Source: DASQMT01 sp963835735 (lineage in GTDB: Bacteria > Actinomycetota > Thermoleophilia > Solirubrobacterales > Solirubrobacteraceae). Taken from it: DNA of 64,000 nt. Made by a program: the position numbers and the translations under genes. Where the stretch lies: NCBI GenBank assembly GCA_963835735.1, contig CAWIGP010000002.1:310001-374000 (forward strand), written 5' to 3'. Each line of letters begins with the position of its first letter. The first letter of the stretch is position 1. Under the pieces are notes generated by a model that saw only the letters and a list, made by a program, of their open reading frames with translations, was not told where the DNA came from and searched no databases. This document shows positions 43,847 through 50,644 of the stretch, one piece after another.

Positions 43847-44205
43847 GACAGACGCTGCTGATCGTCGAGGACACCGACTTCAGCCGCGACCTGCTCGTGC
43901 AGCTGTTCGAGGATTCCTACGACATCGAGCTGGCGTCCGACGGCGTGGCAGCAGTCGAGCTCGCGGGCACGACGCGGCCCGACCTGATCCTGATGGACAT
44001 CGGACTGCCCGGGATCAGCGGTCTCGACGCGGTGCGTGACATCCGCGCGCGCAAGTCCGACGTCCCGATCATCGCGGTCAGCTCGCACGTGATGCCCGGA
44101 GACGAGGAACGCGCGATCGAGGCCGGCTGCGACGACTTCGTCCGCAAGCCGATCTGCGACATGGCGCTCGTCGAGCTGGTGGCCCGGCACCTGGCGGCGC
44201 GATGA
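43843..44205 (+). CDS. Stand-alone CheY-like response regulator
   Basis: 120 residues, receiver domain only: TLLIVEDTDFSRDL, phospho-acceptor Asp52 in LILMDIGLPGISG, AVSSHVMPGDEE and the conserved Lys in FVRKPI. With no output domain it must act on a partner or be a phosphate shuttle between the Amt-kinase and the next protein. Overlaps by four bases at both ends. Confidence 0.92.
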   Translation: MRQTLLIVEDTDFSRDLLVQLFEDSYDIELASDGVAAVELAGTTRPDLILMDIGLPGISGLDAVRDIRARKSDVPIIAVSSHVMPGDEERAIEAGCDDFVRKPICDMALVELVARHLAAR

Positions 44206-45881
44206 CCGGTGGGCGGGCACGAATTCTGATCGTCGACGACGAGCCGCTCAACGTCGACTACCTCGAGCAGGAGCTCGAGAGCCAGGGGTTCCTGACCGAG
44301 GCCGCGTCGAACGGGCTGGAGGCGCTCGAGCGGGTCGCCGCCCGACCCCCCGACCTCGTCCTGCTCGACGTGATGATGCCCGGCATGGACGGCATCAGCG
44401 CGCTCCGCGTCCTGAAGGAGGACCCCGACACGAGGCTGATCCCGGTCGTGCTGATGACGGCGCTGAACGCCGTCGAGGATCGCATCCGCGGGATCGAGGC
44501 CGGCGCCGACGACTTCCTTTCCAAGCCGGTCGACGAGCGCGAGCTGCTCGCGCGGATCAGGACGGCGCTCAGCGTCAAGCGGGCGATCGACGAGACGGTG
44601 GGTGAGCTCCGGAACACAAGTGAGTACCTCGAGCGACATGGCAGGCAGGAGCGCGAGGTGGCGGTCGTGGCGGTCGACTGGCGGCTGCGCGAGCCGGGCC
44701 TCCCCGGCGAGGCCGTGGGCTTCGTCGGACGCCGCCGCCGCGAGGTGGCGGAGGACCGGATCCGGGCGCTCGGGGGGACGCCGCAGGAGAACGAGGGCGG
44801 GCCGCTCGTCGCGGTCTTCGAGGGCCGCGACATGGCCACCCGGTCGCTCTCCGCGGTCGAGGCCGCGCTCGCGATCGTCGCGGACGGCTCGCCCCGGGTG
44901 ATCGTGAGCGCCGCGGTCACCGTCGGGGCGGCGCAGGTCGGCTCGACCCGTGCCGGCCAGGGCTGGGTCTACGGCGCCGAGGGTGAACCCGTCGTGCGCG
45001 CCGACGCGCTAGCCCGCGCAGCCGCCGGGGCCGGCGTGGTGCTGGACGGCGACGCGGCGGCCGCGGTCGCCGATCAGTACCGGCTCGAGCCCGAGGACGA
45101 GCGGTCCTACCGCGTCCTGGGCCAGATCGGCGGCGGGGACGGCCCGCGATCGGAGCGCCGGATCACCACGATCCTCGTGACCGACATCGTCGGCTCGACG
45201 AGGATCGTCGAGCGCGTCGGCGATCGCGCATGGAGCGAGCTGGCCGCGGCGCACGACCGCGCGACGCGGGCCGAGCTCATCCGCTTCGGCGGCGCTGAGC
45301 TCAACACCACCGGGGACGGATTCCTGGCGTCTTTCGACAGCCCCGCGCGCGCGATCCGGTGCGCGCTCGCCCTGATGGAGCGCCTCGACGAGCTCGGCCT
45401 GCGGATCCGGGCGGGCATCCACACGGGCGAGGTCGAGCACGTCGAAGGAGTCGCCCAGGGGATCGCCCTGATCGTCGCGAGCCGGATCGCCCAGCGGGCG
45501 AATCCCGCGGAGGTGCTGGTCAGCTCCACGACGCGCGAGCTCGCCGCCGGGTCCGGCATGGTCTTCACCGATCGCGGTGAGCACCGGCTGGGAGGAGTGA
45601 CCGAGACGAGGCGGCTGTACGCCGCAGTCGAGCTGCACGCGCCCGCGCCTGCGCCGGCGTCCGAGGCAACCGCGGCGGACGAGTATCCGGCCGGCCTGAC
45701 CGAGCGCGAGGTCGACGTGCTCAGGCTCGTCGCCGTCGGGCTCTCCGACGCGGAGGCGGCCGAGCAGCTCTTCCTGAGCGTCCGCACGGTCAACGCCCAC
45801 CTGCGCTCGATCTACCGCAAGCTGGGCGTCCGCTCGCGGGCAGCCGCGGGCCGGTTCGCCGAAGAGAACGGCCTGCTGTAA
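44202..45881 (+). CDS. Receiver / tandem cyclase-homology / LuxR fusion protein
   Basis: 559 residues. Receiver 5-125 (RILIVDDEPLNVDYL, Asp56, Lys108). Residues about 153-310 look like a degenerate cyclase-homology domain with no metal aspartates (VAVVAVDWRL, GPLVAVFEGRD). Residues 322-478 are a class III nucleotide cyclase: TILVTDIVGSTRI (Asp328), LNTTGDGFLASF (Asp372), RAGIHTGEVE, ASRIAQRANPAEVLVS. The purine-specifying Lys four before Asp372 is Asn368, and the transition-state Asn is replaced by Ile424, so activity may be weak or altered. A LuxR HTH closes it (497-555; LTEREVDVLRLVAVGLSDAE). Combining phospho-input, a nucleotide-cyclase pair and DNA binding in one chain is unusual. Confidence 0.9.
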   Translation: MTGGRARILIVDDEPLNVDYLEQELESQGFLTEAASNGLEALERVAARPPDLVLLDVMMPGMDGISALRVLKEDPDTRLIPVVLMTALNAVEDRIRGIEAGADDFLSKPVDERELLARIRTALSVKRAIDETVGELRNTSEYLERHGRQEREVAVVAVDWRLREPGLPGEAVGFVGRRRREVAEDRIRALGGTPQENEGGPLVAVFEGRDMATRSLSAVEAALAIVADGSPRVIVSAAVTVGAAQVGSTRAGQGWVYGAEGEPVVRADALARAAAGAGVVLDGDAAAAVADQYRLEPEDERSYRVLGQIGGGDGPRSERRITTILVTDIVGSTRIVERVGDRAWSELAAAHDRATRAELIRFGGAELNTTGDGFLASFDSPARAIRCALALMERLDELGLRIRAGIHTGEVEHVEGVAQGIALIVASRIAQRANPAEVLVSSTTRELAAGSGMVFTDRGEHRLGGVTETRRLYAAVELHAPAPAPASEATAADEYPAGLTEREVDVLRLVAVGLSDAEAAEQLFLSVRTVNAHLRSIYRKLGVRSRAAAGRFAEENGLL

Positions 45882-45899
45882 GCACGCACCTCGCGGTTA

Positions 45900-45924
45900 G
45901 GCAGTTCCACTAGGCGGAACTGCC
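45900..45924. promoter_or_regulatory. Perfect 9-bp inverted repeat after the cyclase gene
   Basis: GGCAGTTCC (45900-45908), loop ACTAGGC, GGAACTGCC (45916-45924). It lies 19 bp after the stop and 65 bp before the next start. It could be a modest terminator, but the moderate GC and symmetry also fit an operator for the LuxR-type protein just upstream. Confidence 0.5.
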
Positions 45925-45988
45925 GATGGAACGGGCCGCCGACCGGCCTACCGTCGTTGGCACCTGTCCATAAGTACACGGAAGACTT

Positions 45989-46291
45989 GTGATGCTCCCT
46001 CGAACCTTGACCATTCGGCCGGCGACACCGCGCGACGCGGACGCGCTGCGGTGGCTGGCCCAGCTCGACAGCGCCCGTCCCCTCGCGGGCCGCGCGCTCG
46101 TCGCGGAATCCGACGGCGTGCCGCTCGCCGCAGTCTCGCTCGAGACGGGCTCGGTGATCGCCGACCCGTTCCGGCACACCGCCGACGCCGTGCGCATGCT
46201 GGTGCTGCGCCGCGAGCAGCTGGTCGGCGACCGCAGCGTGTTCGCGTTCGCGCCGCCGCGACGCCGCTTCGTCCCCAGTCCGGCTCGCTGA
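45989..46291 (+). CDS. Small GNAT-like protein
   Basis: 100 residues (GTG 45989 or ATG 45992). LTIRPATPRDADALRWLAQL is the usual first strand and helix of GNAT acetyltransferases, followed by ALVAESDGVPLAAVSLETG and IADPFRHTADAVRMLVLRR. The acetyl-CoA loop (Q/RxxGxG/A) is missing, so it is a short, probably non-catalytic relative; such proteins are common in this group of actinobacteria. Five bp before the next small gene. Confidence 0.65.
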   Translation: MMLPRTLTIRPATPRDADALRWLAQLDSARPLAGRALVAESDGVPLAAVSLETGSVIADPFRHTADAVRMLVLRREQLVGDRSVFAFAPPRRRFVPSPAR

Positions 46292-46296
46292 CCGCC

Positions 46297-46515
46297 ATGT
46301 ACTGGCAGCGTGCCCGCCACCCCCGTGCCGGGGCCGCGATCGGTGCCGTGATCCTCGCATCATGGCTCGCCCTGATCGGCATCGACCTCGCCTCCGGCAG
46401 CTCCCCCGACCCCGGCCGCGCCCCGGCGCCGGGCGCCGTCGCGATCCCTCCCCAGGTCGCGCCGGCGCCCGGCGTCGACGCGGTCGCGGCCGGGGTTCCT
46501 CGCGACCGGTCGTGA
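46297..46515 (+). CDS. Small single-TM protein with Pro/Ala-rich tail
   Basis: 72 residues from ATG 46297: basic start MYWQRARHPRAG, one hydrophobic segment AAIGAVILASWLALIGIDLA, then an extracytoplasmic proline-rich tail. No known family. Its stop overlaps the start of the EamA fusion gene by four bases (GTGA), so the two are translationally coupled; it may be a small accessory subunit. Confidence 0.5.
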   Translation: MYWQRARHPRAGAAIGAVILASWLALIGIDLASGSSPDPGRAPAPGAVAIPPQVAPAPGVDAVAAGVPRDRS

Positions 46516-47786
46516 GCGCCTCGTTTCGCGGGCGTCCGGTCGCGGCCGGCCTCGCGCTCACGCTCGCCTCGGCGATCTTCATGTCCTGGCTGGGCGTGAC
46601 CACTCAGCTCGCATTCGACGCGGGCGCGACCGTCGGCACGCTGCTGTCGGGACGGTTCCTGGTCGCCGCCGCGATCCTGTGGCCGATCGTCTGGATGCTC
46701 CGGCCGCGACGGCCGGCGCGCCGACAGGTGCTGGCCGGGCTGCTGCTCGGCCTGGGGTACGGCACCCACTCGTTCCTGTTCTCGCAGTCGTTGGCGCGGC
46801 TCGATGCCGGCCTGGTCGACCTGCTGCTCTTCACCTACCCGGCGCTCGTGATGCTCGGCGCCATCTCCCTGCGGCGCGACCGCTGGAGCGTGCGCCGCGC
46901 GATCGCGCTCGGAAGCGCGACGCTCGGGACGTCGCTGGTGCTCGTCGGCGGCGTCGGCAGCATCGACCCGCTGGGCGCCGCGCTCGCGCTCGCGTCGTCG
47001 CTCGCGTACGCGGCATACATCCTGACCTCCGCCGGCCAGCTCGACCGCACGGATCCGTTCCTGCTGACCGCGCTCGCCACCACCGGAGCAGCGGTGATGC
47101 TTACCGGGGCCGGCGCCGCGCAGGACGACGTGTCGCTCCACATCGACGCGGCGGCATTCGCGCTGATCGGCCTCGTCGGCCTGGTCGCAGTGGCGGGGAT
47201 GAGCACGTTCGTCGCGGGCATCCGCAGGCTCGGCCCGTCGCGTGCCAGCATCGTCTCGGCCGTGCAGCCGGCGCTGACGCCGCTGATCGGGTTCCTCGTC
47301 TTCGCCGATCGCCTGGGCCTCGAGCAGCTGCTCGGCGGGGCTTTCGTGGTCGGGGGCGTCGTCATCCTTGAGTACCGCGGACGTTCCACCGAGCCGCTGT
47401 TCGGACTCTCATGGCTGCCACGACCCGAGCAGCGCACTCTCGCTCGCATGGCGGACGCCGTCGAGGTGCCGGCAGGAGCGAGCGTCCTGCGCCAGGGGGC
47501 GCCGGGCGACGCGTTCTTCCTGATCGAGGACGGACGCGCCAGCGTCGTGCGCGACGACGACCACATCGCCGATCTGGGTCCGGGCGAGTTCTTCGGCGAG
47601 CTCGCACTGCTGGGCGGCGGGAGCCGGGTCGCCTCTGTCGTGGCCGAGACCGACATGCGCGTGCGCGCGATCCCGCGGCGCAAGTTCGGGCGGGCCATGC
47701 GGAGGCTCCCCACCCTCGCGTACCGCGTCCGGCGAGTCGCTCTCGAGCGGGTCGCCGTGACGCCGCCCCAGCCGGCCATGGCCTAG
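46512..47786 (+). CDS. EamA (DMT) transporter fused to a cyclic-nucleotide-binding domain
   Basis: 424 residues from GTG 46512. Residues 1-295 are a ten-helix drug/metabolite transporter of two EamA repeats (ASAIFMSWLGVTTQLAFDAG... and SSLAYAAYILTSAGQLD...). Residues about 305-415 are a CRP-like cNMP-binding domain: VPAGASVLRQGAPGDAFFLI, DLGPGEFFGELALLGGGSR and VASVVAETDMRVRAI. The phosphate-binding cassette keeps its Glu (GELALL) and Arg (SRVASV), so nucleotide binding is plausible. The export substrate (amino acid or metabolite) is unknown. On the same strand as the nucleotide-cyclase gene. The stop TAG shares CTAG with the stop of the convergent LuxR gene. Confidence 0.88.
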   Translation: MSASFRGRPVAAGLALTLASAIFMSWLGVTTQLAFDAGATVGTLLSGRFLVAAAILWPIVWMLRPRRPARRQVLAGLLLGLGYGTHSFLFSQSLARLDAGLVDLLLFTYPALVMLGAISLRRDRWSVRRAIALGSATLGTSLVLVGGVGSIDPLGAALALASSLAYAAYILTSAGQLDRTDPFLLTALATTGAAVMLTGAGAAQDDVSLHIDAAAFALIGLVGLVAVAGMSTFVAGIRRLGPSRASIVSAVQPALTPLIGFLVFADRLGLEQLLGGAFVVGGVVILEYRGRSTEPLFGLSWLPRPEQRTLARMADAVEVPAGASVLRQGAPGDAFFLIEDGRASVVRDDDHIADLGPGEFFGELALLGGGSRVASVVAETDMRVRAIPRRKFGRAMRRLPTLAYRVRRVALERVAVTPPQPAMA

Positions 47787-50501
47787 CCGGGATCGCCGGC
47801 GAGCGCACGGCCGAGCTCGGTACGGGATCGGATGTCGAGCTTGCCGTACACCTTGCGCAGGTGATATTCGACGGTGCGCGGGCTGATGAACAGCCGGGCG
47901 CCGATCTCGGCGTTCGAGAGTCCGTCGCGCGCGAGCCGCGCGATGCGGGCCTCCTGGGCGGTGAGTCCCGTGCTCGTCCTGAGCCGGCCGCTGCGCGGCG
48001 TGTCGCCGACGAGCGCCAGCCCACGTGCCGCACGATCGGCGAGCGCCTCGGCGCCGATGGCGGTGAGCATCTCGTGCGCCGTCCGCAGCTGCTCGCGCGC
48101 GGCTGGTCTCCCGCGCTCGCGCAGCAGCCACTCGCCATACAGAAGGTGTGCGCGCGCGAGCTCGACGCGCACGCGGGTGCGGCCGAGCCGCTCGATCGCC
48201 TCGAGATAGAGGCGCTCGGCGTCCTCGCCCTGGCTCAGCAGCGCTCGCGAGCGCGCCTCGATCCCCAGCGCCCAGTCGGTGCCGCTCGCGCGTGTCGTCT
48301 CCGACAGCCGTTCGAGGGCGGCGCTCGCGCGGTCCGCCTGGCCGCTCCGAGCCGCCGACTCGATCAGCTCCGGGAGAACCCAGCGTGCGTACAGGAGCGG
48401 CGCCGGGAAGTCCTCTGCCTGCTCGGCCGCGGCGATCGCCTCAGCGTCGCGCCCGGCGGCGTTGTGAAGGAACGCGCGTGTCCAGTGGACGAGGCCGAGC
48501 GCTACTCCCTCGCCGCGCGCGATCGCCTCGGGCAGGCTCGCGTCGATCACCTCGGCGGCACCGGCCTCGTCGCCTCGCCAGGCGAGGAGCCCCAGTGCAC
48601 CGTACGGCGCGAGGTGGGCTTCCGTCGCCTCCGAGATCGCGTCGACCTCCTCGATCAGCGACGTGGCGGCCGACCACTCCCCGGCGTAGAGGAGGATCCC
48701 GACGCCTGCAGTGAGGGCGGTCGGAGCGCAGCAAGCGCGCCGGCTTCGCGGGCGATCCGCGCGTAGCGCGCGGAGAGGATGCTCCACGTCTCGTCGTCCC
48801 AGAGATCCATGGCCGGCATGACCGCGAGCCATAGCCGGCGGAGCCCTTCGTGCCCCGAGACGTCGGTGTCGCGGAACGCGCGGAGCGCCCGCTTCAGCGT
48901 GGGCGTGGCGGCGGCGTACCCCTCGGTGATCAGCAGAGCCAGGCCTTCCAGGAGGAGACTCGAGGCGCTCGCAGGCTCTGGCTGCCGCGACGTCGCACGC
49001 ACGGCTTCGGCCACCTCGACCAGACCGGCGCCGATCGCGAGCGGGCCGGCGAACAGCGCCGCCGCCAACGCCTCCAGGTAGGTCTCGCGCGCGAGGCCGG
49101 CGTCGAGGGGCTCGAGCCGTCGGGCGGCGTCGAGCAGCAGCGACGCCGCCTCGCGGTTGCTGCTCAACGCGGAGATCTGCGCGCGCAGCAGATCGACCCG
49201 GGCGCGCTGGAGCTCGTCGAGCGGGGTCGCCTCGATCGTGAGGAGCAGCTCCAGAGCTGCACCGGGCGCGCCGGCCTGGTGCTTGGCCTGCGCTGCCGCG
49301 AGCGCGCGCTCGACCCGGCGGGAGGGCTCGGTGGTCAGCTCGGCGGCGGTGGCCAGGAACGCGGCCGCGGCGGCCACCCCTCCGCGCGCCTGCGCCCGGC
49401 CCGCGGAGCGCTCGAGCTCCGCCGCGACGTCTTCGTCCGGCCCCGGCGTCGCCTGCGCGCGGTGCCAGGCGCGGCGGTCGGGGTCGACCTCGGGCTCGGT
49501 GGCGTGCGCGAGCGCGCCGTGCGCGCGCCGGCGCTCCTCCTCGCTCGCGGTCCGGTAGACCGCCGAGCGCAACAGTGGATGACGGAAACGTACGCGAGCG
49601 CCTAGCTCCAACAGGCCGGCAGCCTCGGCCGGCGCGGCGCACTCGAGCACCATGTCCAGGCGGGCGGCCGCGCGCCACAGCAGCAGCGGGTCGCCCATGG
49701 GTTCGGCGGCCGCGAGGAGCAGGATGCGCCGGGTCACGGGGGGAGCGGCTCCAGCTGGCGCAGGAAGCTCTCCTCGATCCGCCCCGAAAGCGGGACGCCG
49801 AAGCCGCCCGCGAGCTCCGCGGGCGTCAGCCCGCGCGGCAGCTCGAGCAACGCCAGCGGGTTGCCGCGCGTCTCCTCGACGATCCGCTCGCGGACCCGTT
49901 CGTCGAGCGGTCCACGGAGCGCCGAAGCCAGGAGCGCGTGTGCGTCGTCGTCGCGCAGGCCCGCGACCTCCAGGTCCGGCAGTCCCTGCAGCTCTTGCTG
50001 CTTGTTCGGGGTCCGTACCGCGAAGACCACCGCGATCGGGTCCGCCATCAGGCGACGCGCGACGAACGCCAGCGCCTGCGCCGACGCTCGGTCGAGCCAT
50101 TGGGCGTCGTCGATGACGCAGACGAGCGGCAGTTCCCCGGCCACGTCCGAGATCAGGCCGAGGACGGCCAGCCCGACGGCGAAGCGGTCCGGCGGGTCTC
50201 CCGCGCGCAGCCCGTACGCCGTGCCGAGCGCATCGCGCTGCGGGCCGGGAAGCCGCTCCAGCCGGTCCAGCATCGGCGCACAGAGCTGATGAAGCCCCGC
50301 GAAGGGAAGCTCCATCTCGGACTGCACACCGGCGGCACGCGCTACGCGACACCCTGCCGCCCGCTCGACGAGGTACTCCAGCAGCGCGGTCTTGCCCACC
50401 CCCGCCTCCCCGCGCAGCACGACCGCCCGGCTCTCGCCCGCGCGTACGGCGGCGAGCAGTCGATCGAGCCTGTCGCACTCGCTGCGCCGGCCGCGCAACA
50501 C
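47783..50501 (-). pseudogene. LuxR-family ATPase regulator (two frameshifts)
   Basis: About 905 residues if repaired, a close paralogue of the divergent gene at 50645. GTG 50501 gives LRGRRSECDRLDRLLAAV, Walker A LRGEAGVGKTALLEYL, Walker B VCVIDDAQWLDRASAQALA. The frame breaks at a run of six C (49738-49743): seven would read through from QLEPLPP to VTRRILLLAAAEPMG. A second missing base near 48716-48721 separates EAGALAALRP from LTAGVGILLYAGEW. The C-terminal LuxR HTH is intact: LTAQEARIARLARDGLSNAE and SPRTVEYHLRKVYGKLDIRS. Either a homopolymer sequence error or slip-strand inactivation. Confidence 0.8.
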
Positions 50502-50529
50502 GGAAGGAAAGTACAGCGCGCCCGCGCGT

Positions 50530-50577
50530 GATACGAAATCGCGATCATTGGCGAGATCGCGCGCATCGCCGCGTATC
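50530..50577. promoter_or_regulatory. Nested inverted repeats between divergent LuxR-ATPase genes
   Basis: Outer arms GATACG (50530-50535) and CGTATC (50572-50577) enclose inner arms GCGATC (50541-50546) and GATCGC (50555-50560). The element lies 29 bp upstream of the minus gene and 68 bp upstream of the plus gene, a good place for a shared operator. It is also one of the few AT-containing stretches here, so promoters for both genes are expected in it. Confidence 0.5.
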
Positions 50578-50644
50578 GTCGCCAGTGGTGGGTGCTCCCC
50601 CCGTACCGGCTCAGTGTTTGGCTGCGACGGCAGAGCTTTTGCCG

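Noticed and set aside
40781..47786. CBASS-like anti-phage nucleotide signalling
   Set aside because: The cyclase is class III type, not a CD-NTase, and the putative effector is a metabolite transporter, so a physiological circuit is more likely.
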